A DNA stretch of 64,000 nucleotides from Streptomyces sp. CB09001 (GTDB lineage: Bacteria > Actinomycetota > Actinomycetes > Streptomycetales > Streptomycetaceae). The translations under genes and the position numbers were made by a program. Shown here one piece after another: positions 17,630 through 26,356 of this stretch. Each line of letters starts with the position of its first letter. Within the stretch, counting starts at the first letter, position 1. Location of the stretch: the NCBI RefSeq assembly GCF_003369795.1, contig NZ_CP026730.1:3658001-3722000 (forward strand), in the 5' to 3' direction. The notes under the pieces are model-generated. The model was not told the origin of the DNA and did no database searches. It saw nothing but the letters and a program-made list of their open reading frames with translations.

Positions 17630-18295
17630 ATGCCGCTTCATGCACGGGAGCACCGCGCCGTCGGACCCCACCGCGCCGGGACACGCCGCGGCGGGCCGGA
17701 CCGACGGCGGATCCGTCTGTACGGGCTCGCGGTGGTCGTGGTGTGTGCGGTCGTACTGCCGTTCGCGGTGGCGTCCGCGGGGCCGTCGGGCGACGACACG
17801 GACGGGGAGACCGCGGTGACCGTCCCGCTCCTCGCCCGGGGCGGTGACGGCAAGGCGTCCGCGGTCCCGGCCGCGGAGGGGACCGCGCCCACCCGTCCGC
17901 CGCTGCCGCCCGGCCCCGCGCTGGCCGCGCGCTGCGGTCCCGAACTCACCTCCCCCGCGGGCGTCGAGGCGCAGACCTGTGTCCTGGCCCGGGGCTCGGA
18001 GACCTGGGCGCGGACCTACTACCGCAACGCCACCGGCGGCCCGCTCGAGACCGTACTGAGCCTCATGGGGCCCGGCGGACGAAGCGTGCGGATGAGCTGT
18101 GCGGTGAGCGCCGAGGACGCGCCGGGCACCTGCGAGACGCCGCCGGGGGACACCGGCGGCGCGAGCCGCGGCGGGCTGGCGGGGTACTCCGCGGTCGCGG
18201 AGTTCGCGCGCCGGGCCGGGTACGGGCCGTTGCTGCTGCGTGCCGGGAGCGGTGCGGACGGCGCGAGCAAACACCCTGCGGAAACGGGGAGTTGA
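17630..18295 (+). CDS. Hypothetical membrane-anchored protein
   Basis: Protein of 221 residues with no family I recognise. A basic N-terminus (residues 1-28, many Arg/His) precedes one strong membrane helix (about 30-52), and the remaining ~165 residues are outside the cell, Gly/Thr/Pro-rich at first, with four cysteines (RCGPE, QTCVL, MSCAV, GTCET) that could pair as disulphides. The ATG at 17630 lies 55 bases after the primase-like gene, so co-transcription is possible. It may be a secreted-domain or envelope protein; function unknown. Confidence 0.7.
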   Translation: MPLHAREHRAVGPHRAGTRRGGPDRRRIRLYGLAVVVVCAVVLPFAVASAGPSGDDTDGETAVTVPLLARGGDGKASAVPAAEGTAPTRPPLPPGPALAARCGPELTSPAGVEAQTCVLARGSETWARTYYRNATGGPLETVLSLMGPGGRSVRMSCAVSAEDAPGTCETPPGDTGGASRGGLAGYSAVAEFARRAGYGPLLLRAGSGADGASKHPAETGS

Positions 18296-18336
18296 CCGGC
18301 GACTGCGTTGCGTGTGCGACCGCGGTCATGGAAAGA

Positions 18337-18374
18337 CCCGGTTGCTGGCGACGGGGGATGCACCAGCAACCGGG
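18337..18374 (+). terminator. Inverted repeat after the membrane protein gene
   Basis: Perfect 12-base arms CCCGGTTGCTGG (18337-18348) and CCAGCAACCGGG (18363-18374) with a 14-base loop, 41 bases after the stop at 18295. Likely terminator of the plus-strand genes. Confidence 0.65.
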
Positions 18375-18493
18375 CTACTGAAACGGTAACAAGAGATCGG
18401 CGGTTAGCAAATTCGATCTCCTGTTTTCCGGTCACCGACTGGCCTGTCCCTACCGGGAGTTGTGACTGGAGTCACCCGTCCACGGGTCGCCGC

Positions 18494-18517
18494 CCGGCTG
18501 ACCGGTCGGTCAGCCGG
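18494..18517 (-). terminator. Inverted repeat after the SEC-C protein gene
   Basis: Near-palindrome with 11-base arms (CCGGCTGACCG and complement, 18494-18504 / 18507-18517), starting 23 bases beyond the minus-strand stop at 18541. Probable terminator for that gene. Confidence 0.6.
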
Positions 18518-18540
18518 GGGCGGGCCGGTGCGGCTGTGCG

Positions 18541-19506
18541 TCAGCTGAGAGTGACCTGCCGGTTGGTCAGGCCGCCGCGCGCCCGGCGCTCGTCGTGCGT
18601 GAGCGGAGCGTCGGCGGCCAGCGCCTCGGCGAGCCGCTCGGCGAACTCCGCGGCCGGCTTCTCGATGTCCTGCGCGGTGACCTCGCTCGGCAGGTCCCAC
18701 ACCGGCACCGTAAGACCGTGGGCGCGGAAGGAGCCGACGAGGCGGGTGCTCTCGCCGAGGGACGACCGGCCCGCGGCGTGCAGCCGGGCCAGAGCGTCCA
18801 GAAGCCGCTCCTCCTCGTGCGGCATGACCCAGCGCAGGTGGTTCTTGTCCGGGGTCTCGCACCAGTAGGCGGCGTCCACGCTCTGCAGCCGGACGGTCGG
18901 GATGGCCGCGGCGTTGGCCCGCTCCAGGGAGGCGGTGACGTCGGGCGTGGCGTTCTCCGGGTCCGGCACCCAGAACTCGAAGCCCGAGTGCACCTCGGGC
19001 TCGAAGGCGGCCTCGGGGGCGAGCAGGTCCTGCAGCCGCGGTCCGTCGGCCGGCGCGCGGCGGCCCTGCACCGGGGTGCCCGGGGCGGCGGTCAGCGCCC
19101 GCGCGAGGGTGTCGGCGAGGTCGCGGCTGATGTCACCGGACGCCGTGTCGTTCTGCAGGCCGAGGAGGACCGAGCCGTCGTCGCGGCGCAGCGCCGGCCA
19201 GGCCATCGGCAGCACCGTGGCCAGCGTGACGGAGGGAACGCCCTCGGGCAGTCCGTCCCGCAGGGTCAGCTCGACCGTGGCGGCCGGCACCAGCTCCCGC
19301 AGCGCCACCCAGTCGCGCTCCCCGGCCAGCCCTTCGAACGGGCGCTGCACCAGCGCGGTCGTGGCCTGTGCGGCGGTCCGGCCGTGACAGGCCTTGTACC
19401 GCCGGCCGCTGCCGCAGGGGCAGGGTTCGCGGGCGCCGACGACCGGGACCTCGGCATCGTCGAGCTGGGGCCGCTTGGCCTTGGTCTGGGGTCGCTTCTT
19501 GGCCAT
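18541..19506 (-). CDS. SEC-C motif protein (DUF5926-like)
   Basis: Protein of 321 residues with a basic N-terminus (MAKKRPQTKAKRPQ) and a SEC-C zinc motif, CPCGSGRRYKACHG, at about residues 29-42 (the C-x-C-x8-CH pattern that binds zinc, as at the SecA C-terminus). The remaining ~270 residues form one domain with many conserved Trp/Leu/Asp positions, which I recall as DUF5926, an actinobacterial family of unknown role. Zinc may mediate binding to ribosomes or nucleic acid, but this is inference. It is transcribed alone, with a repeat array upstream. Confidence 0.85.
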   Translation of the reverse strand: MAKKRPQTKAKRPQLDDAEVPVVGAREPCPCGSGRRYKACHGRTAAQATTALVQRPFEGLAGERDWVALRELVPAATVELTLRDGLPEGVPSVTLATVLPMAWPALRRDDGSVLLGLQNDTASGDISRDLADTLARALTAAPGTPVQGRRAPADGPRLQDLLAPEAAFEPEVHSGFEFWVPDPENATPDVTASLERANAAAIPTVRLQSVDAAYWCETPDKNHLRWVMPHEEERLLDALARLHAAGRSSLGESTRLVGSFRAHGLTVPVWDLPSEVTAQDIEKPAAEFAERLAEALAADAPLTHDERRARGGLTNRQVTLS

Positions 19507-19649
19507 CGTGGGTGTCTCCCGGTTACGGCTCTACTCGTACGGGCGCGAGCCTAGCCGTTCCCACACGGGCCGACGGGACCCTGTGGACGACGGGCCGTCT
19601 GTGGACAACTCGCCCCGTCCCACGCGGAACGCGGCCCGCAGGGTCGGCC

Positions 19650-20145
19650 CGGGGCGTCGAACGGGTCGGCGCGGACCGGCGAACGGGATGCCCCGGACCG
19701 GCGAACGGCGGGGTCGGCTCCGGCCGCCGAGGGGCGGGGACGGGCCCCGGCCGTCGAGGCGAGGGGCGGGGGTGGGCCCCGGCCGTCGAGGGACGGGCCG
19801 GCTCCGGCCGTCGAGAGACGGGGTGGGCTCCGGTCGTCGAACGGCGGGTGGCTCCGGTCGTCGAGAGGCCGGTCGTTCCGGGCCGTCGCGCGGCGGGTGG
19901 GCCTCCGCCGTCGCACGGCGGGTCCGCTCAGGCCGTGGAACGGCTGGTCAGCCGTTGGGAGACCGGTCGCCCCGGGCCGTCGAGAGACGGGGTGGGCCCC
20001 GGCCGTGGAGCGGCGGGTCCGCTCAGGCCGTTGGGAGACCGGTCGCCGCCCCTGGCTGTCGCGAGGTGGGTCGGCCCTGGTCCTCGAACGGCGGGTGGGC
20101 CCCGGCCGTCGGGAGGCCTGTCACCCCAGGTCGTCGAAGGCGTCG
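19650..20145. repeat. Degenerate ~25-base tandem repeat array
   Basis: About 18 head-to-tail copies of a 20-32 base unit (mostly 24-27) fill the gap between the SEC-C gene and the RsbW-like gene. A typical unit starts GAACGGCGGGT, continues GGGCCCCGGCCGTC and is followed directly by the next. Copies differ at several positions, and a longer two-unit block containing CGGGTCCGCTCAGGCCGT and GGGAGACCGGTCGCC occurs twice (about 19918-19974 and 20009-20045). There are no spacers and no cas genes, so this is not CRISPR. The last unit runs into the 3' end of the RsbW-like gene. Confidence 0.8.
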
Positions 20146-20672
20146 GCGAAGTCCAGGCCGGGGATCTCCGACACCGCCGGTGCCGAGATCCGGGCGGCGA
20201 AGTCGTCGCGCCGGTGCCCTGCGTCGGGGTCGTGCACGTCGTCGTGGACGACGACCCAGACCGTGACCTCTCCGCGGGCGTCGTCCCGTACGCCCCAGTC
20301 GTCGGCGAGCGCCGTGATGATGTTCAGCCCCCGGCCGCCGTGCGCGGTGACCGAGGGGGTCGCCGGAGCCGGGCGGGTCGGGCCGCCGCCGTCCGTCACC
20401 TCGACGAGGAGCCGGCCGTCCATGTCCACCTGCCACGCGGCCCGGACGTCGCCGTCCCCGGCCAGGGCGTCGCCCAGCGGGCGGCCGTGCTTGCAGGCAT
20501 TGCTCAACAGTTCGGAAAGGACCAGTACGGCGTCGTCGATGACCGATTCCGCCACGCCGCCTCTGCGCAACTGATCACGCATGCGGTGTCTCGCTTTCCC
20601 CACGCCCGCAGGGCCATGGGGCACGGCCATGCTCGACGACGTGGGCACTTCCTGTGCCACCACCAACGCCAC
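20121..20672 (-). CDS. RsbW-like ATP-binding protein (anti-sigma type)
   Basis: GHKL-fold ATPase of 183 residues. The N-box is VLSELLSNACKHG near residue 55 and the G1/G2 region reads VTDGGGPTRP ... GGRGLNIITALAD near 90-125. The C-terminal ~35 residues are an acidic extension beyond the usual RsbW end. I chose GTG 20672 (VALVVAQEV) because AAGGAGG ends eight bases before it; a frame 29 codons longer starts at 20759 without a ribosome site. The 3' end is embedded in the tandem repeat array, so the tail may have been shaped by repeat expansion. Sigma partner unknown. Confidence 0.82.
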   Translation of the reverse strand: MALVVAQEVPTSSSMAVPHGPAGVGKARHRMRDQLRRGGVAESVIDDAVLVLSELLSNACKHGRPLGDALAGDGDVRAAWQVDMDGRLLVEVTDGGGPTRPAPATPSVTAHGGRGLNIITALADDWGVRDDARGEVTVWVVVHDDVHDPDAGHRRDDFAARISAPAVSEIPGLDFADAFDDLG

Positions 20673-20886
20673 CCCCGAGACCTCCTTCGCCCCACGCCAC
20701 GGTGTGGATGCCCCATCGCCCTGAGCCGGAAACCGGCCGATCTCCGCACAGTGACGCATTCGACACGGTCGAACACGTACCGAACGCGCCGGAGCACTCC
20801 CTGTAGTCGCCTGGCTGGATTTGGTCGGTGTGGCCGAGACCGGAGAATGGGGCAGCCGGGGCGCCGGGTCAAGAGCCGTGGACGAA

Positions 20887-21714
20887 TCAGCGGCCCAGGT
20901 GGTCCAGGACCGCGCGCGGCCGGTTGGTGATGATGGCGTCCACGCCCAGGTCGGAGCAGAGGTCCACGTCGGAGGTCTCGTTCACCGTCCACACGTGCAC
21001 CTGGTGACCTGCCCGCTTCAGGCGCTCGATGTAGGCGGGGTGATTGCGCACGATCCGCATCGAGGGGCCCGCGATCCGGACACCCGCGGGCAGTCGCCCG
21101 TCGCGCAGCCGGGGCGAGACGAACTGCATCAGATAGACCGTCGGCAGCGTCGGCGACGCGGCCCGCACCCGGTGCAGCGACCGTGCCGAGAAGCTCATCA
21201 CCCGTACCGGGGACTCCTCGGCCGAGTCCGGGGCGTCGAGTCCGAACCGCTTCAGGAGCAGCAGCAGCCGCTCCTCCACCTGCCCCGCCCAACGGGTGGG
21301 ATGCTTGGTCTCGATGGCCAGCTCCACGCGCCGCCCCGCGTCGGCGACCAGTTGCAGCAGTCGTTCCAGGGTCAGGACGGAGGTCTCCTCCCGGTCCTCG
21401 GGCCGGTGCTCCCAGTCGGGCTGCTCGTCGCGCGTGCGCCAGAACTCCCGGGTCCGGCGGGCGCCGAAGTCCAGGGCGGCGAGATCGGCGAGCTCCAGCG
21501 CGGACACCGCGCCGCGGCCGTTCGACGTACGGTTGACGCGCCAGTCGTGGACGCAGACGAGGTGGCCGTCGGCGGTCAGGCGCACATCGCACTCCAGGGC
21601 GTCCGCCCCGTCCTCGATCGCCTTCCGGTACGCGGCCAGCGTGTGCTCGGGCGCCTCCTCGGAGGCACCTCGGTGGGCGACGACCTGAATCCGGTGCTGT
21701 CGTGCGTGGGTCAC
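20887..21714 (-). CDS. Glycerophosphodiester phosphodiesterase
   Basis: GDPD-family enzyme of 275 residues that hydrolyses glycerophosphodiesters to glycerol-3-phosphate and an alcohol. The catalytic region at the N-terminus is intact: AHRGASEEAPEHTLAAY with the catalytic His and the metal-binding Glu, then ALECDVRLTADGHLVCVHD with the second His. WTVNETSDVDL near the C-terminus is the usual barrel-end motif. No signal peptide is visible, so it is probably cytoplasmic. The start GTG at 21714 (VTHARQHR) is the first that fits the family. It is divergent from the HtrA-like gene. Confidence 0.92.
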   Translation of the reverse strand: MTHARQHRIQVVAHRGASEEAPEHTLAAYRKAIEDGADALECDVRLTADGHLVCVHDWRVNRTSNGRGAVSALELADLAALDFGARRTREFWRTRDEQPDWEHRPEDREETSVLTLERLLQLVADAGRRVELAIETKHPTRWAGQVEERLLLLLKRFGLDAPDSAEESPVRVMSFSARSLHRVRAASPTLPTVYLMQFVSPRLRDGRLPAGVRIAGPSMRIVRNHPAYIERLKRAGHQVHVWTVNETSDVDLCSDLGVDAIITNRPRAVLDHLGR

Positions 21715-21976
21715 CGCGTCATGGTGCCACCGCGGGCGGGTAGACGTGCCATCGGCGGAATCGGCAACGTGTCCGTTTAGTCTTGGATGACCTATGTAAA
21801 GGACGGTCGGGGACCCACAGCTACCGCTTATGGTGCTCTGACGGCCCGTGGGAAAAGCTGATGGCATACAAAATCACCAGCACATCCGCATCGCGCCGGA
21901 CCGTGGAGCAGCGCGTGAGCGTGGCTGAGCGCGACCAGGGTGAGCGACAAACAGCCGTGGAACGAGGAGAGAAGCT

Positions 21977-23578
21977 GTGAGCACCGAGAACGAGGGCACC
22001 GCGGTACCCCCGGCCCCGTCCGCACCTCCCGTGCCGGTGGATGCTCCCGCTGCCTCCGCCCAGCCCCCCGCGCCGCACGCCCCGCACCAGCCCCCGTCCG
22101 CCCCACCCGAGGCCCCGGCGGCTCCCCCCGTCCAGGCCCAGGATCCGGCGTCCCGGAACGACCCGGCCCCCCAGGACCGGCCGGCACCCCAGGGCGGCGA
22201 AGCCCCGCACGGCTCCACGGCTCCCGACGCCTCGTGGCCCCCGCCCCAGCCGCCCGGCACCCCGGCGCAGACCCCGGCGTACGGCGCGGACGGAGACAAC
22301 GGCTTCGGCAACGGCGCCACCTTTGGCAACGGCACCAGCAACGGCACCAGCAACGGCACCGGCTTCGGCGAAGGCCCCGGTGAAGGGGCCGGCGGCGGTG
22401 CGGGCGGCTGGGGTGCGGGCGGCTGGGGCTCCTCGTACCAGCAGCCCGCGCCGAAGCCGGGCCGCGGCCGCGGCGGTGTGCTCGCCGGTGTCCTGATCGC
22501 CGCGCTGGTCGCGGGCGGCCTGGGCGGCGGCCTCGGCTACACCCTGGCCAAGAACAACGACGAGGGCGGCTCCACGACGGTCTCCGCCTCCGACACCGGC
22601 GGCTCCGTCAAGCGTGACGCGGGCACCGTCGCCGGTGTGGCCGCCAAGGCGCTGCCCAGCACGGTCACCATCCAGGCCGAGGGAAGCAACGGCGAGGGCG
22701 GCACCGGCACCGGCTTCGTCTTCGACAAGGAAGGCCACATCGTCACCAACAACCACGTGGTGGCGGAGGCTGTCGACGGCGGCAAGCTCAGCGCGACCTT
22801 CCCCAACGGCAAGAAGTACGACGCCGAGGTGGTCGGCCACGCCCAGGGCTACGACGTCGCGGTCATCAAGCTCGAGAACACTCCCTCGGACCTGAACCCG
22901 CTCCCCCTCGGCGACTCCGACAAGGTCGCCGTGGGCGACTCGACGATCGCCATCGGCGCCCCCTTCGGCCTGTCCAACACGGTGACGACGGGCATCATCA
23001 GCGCCAAGAACCGCCCGGTGGCCTCCAGCGACGGCAGCGCGGACAGCAAGGCCTCGTACATGAGCGCCCTGCAGACCGACGCGTCGATCAACCCGGGCAA
23101 CTCCGGCGGCCCGCTGCTGGACGCGCAGGGCAACGTCATCGGCATCAACTCCGCGATCCAGTCGACCGGCAACGGCGGCTTCGGCACCGGTCAGGCCGGC
23201 TCCATCGGCCTGGGCTTCGCGATCCCGGTCAACCAGGCGAAGTTCGTCGCCCAGCAACTGATCAAGAGTGGCAAGCCGGAGTACGCGAAAATCGGCGCCT
23301 CCGTCTCCCTGGAGGAGACGACGAACGGCGCCAAGCTCACCGAGCAGGGCGTGGGCGGCTCCGACCCGGTCGAGAAGGGCGGTCCCGCCGACGACGCGGG
23401 CCTCAAGCCCGGTGACATCATCACCAAGCTCGACGACCGGGTGATCGACAGCGGTCCGACCCTGATCGGCGAGATCTGGACCCACAAGCCCGGCGACGAG
23501 GTCACCGTCACCTACGAGCGCGGCGGCAAGCAGCACACCGCCGAGGTCACCCTGGGCTCGAAGCTCGGCGACGACTGA
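21977..23578 (+). CDS. HtrA/DegP-like serine protease with PDZ domain
   Basis: Membrane-anchored extracytoplasmic protease of 533 residues. A disordered Pro/Ala-rich cytoplasmic segment (1-155, with GNGTSNGTSNGTG repeats near 115) precedes a membrane helix (about 168-192). The trypsin-like domain has His in IVTNNHVVAE, Asp in YDVAVIKLE and Ser in NPGNSGGPLL. A single PDZ domain covers about 430-525 (GGPADDAGLKPGDIITKLD). It likely degrades misfolded envelope proteins. The GTG at 21977 follows GAGGAGAGAAGCT and is preferred. A terminator hairpin follows at 23606. Confidence 0.93.
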   Translation: MSTENEGTAVPPAPSAPPVPVDAPAASAQPPAPHAPHQPPSAPPEAPAAPPVQAQDPASRNDPAPQDRPAPQGGEAPHGSTAPDASWPPPQPPGTPAQTPAYGADGDNGFGNGATFGNGTSNGTSNGTGFGEGPGEGAGGGAGGWGAGGWGSSYQQPAPKPGRGRGGVLAGVLIAALVAGGLGGGLGYTLAKNNDEGGSTTVSASDTGGSVKRDAGTVAGVAAKALPSTVTIQAEGSNGEGGTGTGFVFDKEGHIVTNNHVVAEAVDGGKLSATFPNGKKYDAEVVGHAQGYDVAVIKLENTPSDLNPLPLGDSDKVAVGDSTIAIGAPFGLSNTVTTGIISAKNRPVASSDGSADSKASYMSALQTDASINPGNSGGPLLDAQGNVIGINSAIQSTGNGGFGTGQAGSIGLGFAIPVNQAKFVAQQLIKSGKPEYAKIGASVSLEETTNGAKLTEQGVGGSDPVEKGGPADDAGLKPGDIITKLDDRVIDSGPTLIGEIWTHKPGDEVTVTYERGGKQHTAEVTLGSKLGDD

Positions 23579-23605
23579 CGCCGGGTTCCGAACACCACGA
23601 TCATC

Positions 23606-23643
23606 CATTTCGCCACCGGGAGCCGGCCCCCGGTGGCGAAATG
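23606..23643. terminator. Terminator between convergent genes
   Basis: Perfect 15-base arms CATTTCGCCACCGGG (23606-23620) and complement (23629-23643), 8-base loop, between the HtrA-like gene and the convergent oxidoreductase gene. Confidence 0.8.
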
Positions 23644-23699
23644 CGTTCGGTCAGGCAGGCGGCCGGGCCACGGGACCGGACACCGCACTCCGGGCAGGC

Positions 23700-24593
23700 T
23701 CAGATGACGAGGACGCGGCGCCCGCGCGTGTGACCGGCCTGGCTGTCGACGTGCGCGGCGGCGGCCTCGGCGAGTGGGTACGCCTTCTCGACCGGGATGT
23801 GGAGCTTCCCGCGCGAGATCAGGTCGACGGCCTCGGCGAGCGCCGCCGGCACACTGCCGGCCACACCGGAGAACCGGACGCCGAACTCGGACGCCCCCAG
23901 ATCGGCGATGCTGACGACCCGATCCGGATTCCCGGTCAGCTCGACCAACTCGCGGATCACGCCCGAACCGGCCAGATCGAGAGCCGCGTCGACAGCACCG
24001 AGCCGCCGCACCCGCTCGACCCAGCCCTCGCCGTACGTCGTGGCGACGGCGCCGAGGTCGCGCAGGTACTCCTGGTTGGCGGCACCGGCCGTACCGATCA
24101 CCGTGACGCCGCGCTCGCGGGCGATCTGCAGCACCGCCGACCCGACGCCCCCGGAGGCCCCGCTGACCAGCAACGTCTGCCCCGGCCGCACCCCGACCTC
24201 CCGGATGACGCGCAGCGCGGTCTCCACCACGGAGGGGTACCCGGCCGCCTCTTCGAAGGCCAGCCCGTCCGGCATCCGCGCCCACGCCCCGAGCACGGCG
24301 AACTCGGCGTACGTGCTGGCACCCTCGCCGAACACCCGGTCCCCGACCTCGACCCCGGCGACCCCCTCGCCGACCTCGTCCACCACCCCGGCGGCGTCCA
24401 GCCCGACCCCGGAGGGCAACTCGATCGGATGGGCCCCCAGCACCTGCCCTTCCCTGACCCGCCAGTCGACGGGATTCACGCCCGCCGCCCGCACGGCGAT
24501 GCGTATCCGACCAGGCCCCGCGTGGGGCTCCTCGGCGTCGACCAGCTGGAGAACGTCCGGACCGCCGAACTCGGCGAAGCTCACTTTCTTCAT
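23700..24593 (-). CDS. NADP-dependent quinone oxidoreductase / medium-chain dehydrogenase
   Basis: Zinc-independent MDR-superfamily oxidoreductase, 297 residues, cytoplasmic. The N-terminal GroES-like domain begins KKVSFAEFGGPDVLQLVD and contains AAGVNPVDWRVREG; the Rossmann nucleotide site is SGASGGVGSAVLQIA near residue 145. There is no zinc-binding Cys cluster. A tetR gene is divergent, 71 bases away, with an AT-rich inverted repeat between, so the enzyme is probably repressed by it and induced by an electrophile or quinone; this is inference from arrangement. Confidence 0.9.
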   Translation of the reverse strand: MKKVSFAEFGGPDVLQLVDAEEPHAGPGRIRIAVRAAGVNPVDWRVREGQVLGAHPIELPSGVGLDAAGVVDEVGEGVAGVEVGDRVFGEGASTYAEFAVLGAWARMPDGLAFEEAAGYPSVVETALRVIREVGVRPGQTLLVSGASGGVGSAVLQIARERGVTVIGTAGAANQEYLRDLGAVATTYGEGWVERVRRLGAVDAALDLAGSGVIRELVELTGNPDRVVSIADLGASEFGVRFSGVAGSVPAALAEAVDLISRGKLHIPVEKAYPLAEAAAAHVDSQAGHTRGRRVLVI

Positions 24594-24626
24594 ACTGCCG
24601 AACGTAGCACTAACAGATAGCGTTTC

Positions 24627-24637
24627 ATAACGGTTAT
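24627..24637. promoter_or_regulatory. Probable TetR operator in divergent promoter
   Basis: ATAAC (24627-24631), a central G, then GTTAT (24633-24637), inside an AT-rich stretch that is unusual for this genome. It sits between the oxidoreductase start (24593, minus) and the tetR start (24665, plus), the expected place for an operator controlling both. Confidence 0.5.
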
Positions 24638-24664
24638 TGTTTCCTACCTGCTAGCCTGCGCGTC

Positions 24665-25255
24665 ATGACCGTGCAGCAGTCGGGCCGCCGTGAGCGCAAG
24701 AAGGCCGCGACCCGCCAGAAGATCGCCGACACCGCGCTGCGGCTCTTCCTGGAACGCGGGTACGACGCGGTGGGCATCCGTGACGTGGCCGCCGAGGCCG
24801 ACGTGGCCGTCACCACGCTCTTCTCCCACTTCGCCTCGAAAGAGGCCCTGGTCTTCGAGCAGGACGAGGACTTCGAGCACCGCCTCACACGGGCGGTCAC
24901 CGACCGGGAGCCGCAAGCACCCCTGATCCCCGCTCTGCGCCATGAGATCCTGGCTCTGGTCCGGCACTGCACCGCGGACGGCGCGGCCCCGATCTGGCGC
25001 ATGATCGACGCGTCCCCCGCCCTGCGGAAGTACGACGAATCGGTCCGCCTGCGCCACGCGGAAGCCCTGGCCGCGGCCATCGCCGCCGACCCCACCCTCA
25101 CCCGGAGCGAAACCGCCGCCCGCACCCTCGCCAGGTTCGTGATCGACGCCTATTCGCTGTCCCGCGAGGCCCCCGACCCCGAGGCCGCCCTCGACGAGAT
25201 CTTCCCGATGATCGAGGCGGCCTGGGCGGCGGCCCGCCCTCCCCACCACACGTGA
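24665..25255 (+). CDS. TetR/AcrR family regulator
   Basis: DNA-binding repressor of 196 residues. The helix-turn-helix is at about residues 30-60 (DVAAEADVAVTTLFSHFASKEAL); the C-terminal ligand domain is helical and Ala/Arg-rich without a recognisable ligand motif. It is divergent from the oxidoreductase at 24593 and likely controls it and itself. ATG 24665 is the first in-frame start after the AT-rich operator region. Confidence 0.9.
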   Translation: MTVQQSGRRERKKAATRQKIADTALRLFLERGYDAVGIRDVAAEADVAVTTLFSHFASKEALVFEQDEDFEHRLTRAVTDREPQAPLIPALRHEILALVRHCTADGAAPIWRMIDASPALRKYDESVRLRHAEALAAAIAADPTLTRSETAARTLARFVIDAYSLSREAPDPEAALDEIFPMIEAAWAAARPPHHT

Positions 25256-25316
25256 GCCCGCGCCCGGACGGGGCCGGTAGGCTGTACCCGCTCCGCCCCG
25301 GGCGGGACGGCGCGAA

Positions 25317-25401
25317 GGTGGGTTGCCCGAGCGGCCTAAGGGAACGGTCTTGAAAACCGTCGTGGCGCAAGTCACCGTGGGTTCAAATCCCACACCCACC
25401 G
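25317..25401 (+). tRNA. tRNA-Ser (anticodon TGA)
   Basis: 85-base class II tRNA. The acceptor stem pairs GGTGGGT (25317-25323) with ACCCACC (25394-25400); discriminator G25401. The anticodon loop around CTTGAAA gives TGA, reading UCA/UCG-type codons. The T-arm is GTGGGTTCAAATCCCAC and a long variable arm is present, as in serine tRNAs. CCA is not encoded. A hairpin terminator follows at 25414. Confidence 0.95.
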
Positions 25402-25413
25402 CGGTGATTGACG

Positions 25414-25451
25414 GCCCCTGACCAGGCGTTACGGTCGGGGGCCGTCGTCGT
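25414..25451 (+). terminator. tRNA-Ser terminator, upstream copy of a 38-base duplication
   Basis: Hairpin with arms GGCCCCTGACC and GGTCGGGGGCC around AGGCGTTAC, ending transcription of tRNA-Ser. The same 38-base segment recurs at 27137-27174 with four changes (34 of 38 identical). Confidence 0.8.
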
Positions 25452-25591
25452 GTGCGCTACCTCTCGGGGACCGCCGTTCCCCGCGATTTTCCTGCCCCGT
25501 CTGTGGTGTGCAGGTGGTGACCAGTCGGCCGTGCTCCCTCCTGGTGCCTTCCTTGATCCGAGATGGCCGGCCGCTGCTAGCGTCCGGCACC

Positions 25592-26356
25592 ATGTGGGCT
25601 CAAGAGATCGTGGCCGGCCGGCCGGCTTGGCGGCACGTCCCCTCCGGTGTGGTCTTCCGGGCCGTTCCCGGTGGGACGTTCCGGATGGGTTTGTCCGACG
25701 CGGAACTGGAGGCGGTGCGTGCCATCGAGCGGGCCGACGGCGCCGATGACAGCCTCGAACCGTTCTTTGCCGGCGCCGCGCGGGCCCGGCCGGTGCGAGA
25801 AGTGCGGGTCGAGCCGTTCCTGATCGCACGGCATCCGCTCACCGTGGCGCAAGTACGGCATTGGCAGCCCGCGTACGAGGACAGCTTCGCCGAATCGGCG
25901 TCGAACGCGGCCCGGCTGGAGGACGACTTGGACGACCTGCTCGGGGCATTGCCGTTCCGGCTGCCCAGCGAGGCGGAGTGGGAGTATGCGGCCCGGGCGG
26001 GCACGACCACTCTGACCTTCCGCGGGGACGGGAGGCCGGACGAGGACCAGGTGCTCGGTGACTTCGCCGACGAGAAGCGCACGGCCGCGGCGGAGAACGC
26101 CTTCGGGCTGGCGGCGATGGGGTCGGCGAACGAGATCTGTGCCGACGTGTGGATCCCCCATTTCACGGACGCCCCCGCGGACGCCCGCCCTCGCACCGGG
26201 GACGGGCCGCGGGTGGTACGCGGAGGCGGCGGCGACCTCCATCCGTGGCAGGGCTGCGACGAGTGGCTGCTGTTGCTCTCCGCCACCCGCTACGAGCTCC
26301 AGGACTTCACCGCGGTCCGTCCGGCGGCACCTCTGCCAACCAGTCAGGGGACGTGA
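25592..26356 (+). CDS. SUMF1/FGE-domain protein lacking the catalytic cysteine pair
   Basis: Protein of 254 residues with a formylglycine-generating-enzyme fold: FRAVPGGTFRMGLSD near residue 27, VEPFLIARHPLTVAQV near 73, FRLPSEAEWEYAARAGT near 128 and RVVRGGGGDLHPWQG near 208. Genuine FGE enzymes carry two cysteines in the last motif (RGGSWxxxxxxCRxxxR pattern); here only one Cys (QGCDEW) and one other (EICADVW) are present, so aldehyde-forming activity is unlikely. Other SUMF1-domain proteins are non-enzymatic or bind metals. It lies inside the terminator-bracketed segment after tRNA-Ser. ATG 25592 starts MWAQEIVAGRPAW. Confidence 0.82.
   Translation: MWAQEIVAGRPAWRHVPSGVVFRAVPGGTFRMGLSDAELEAVRAIERADGADDSLEPFFAGAARARPVREVRVEPFLIARHPLTVAQVRHWQPAYEDSFAESASNAARLEDDLDDLLGALPFRLPSEAEWEYAARAGTTTLTFRGDGRPDEDQVLGDFADEKRTAAAENAFGLAAMGSANEICADVWIPHFTDAPADARPRTGDGPRVVRGGGGDLHPWQGCDEWLLLLSATRYELQDFTAVRPAAPLPTSQGT

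Noticed and set aside
19650..20145. Possible CRISPR array
   Set aside because: Units are contiguous and degenerate, without unique spacers, and no cas genes are nearby.
19368..20930. Long open frame across the tandem repeat array
   Set aside because: Its sequence is low-complexity Gly/Arg/Pro made by the repeat, without protein-like features.
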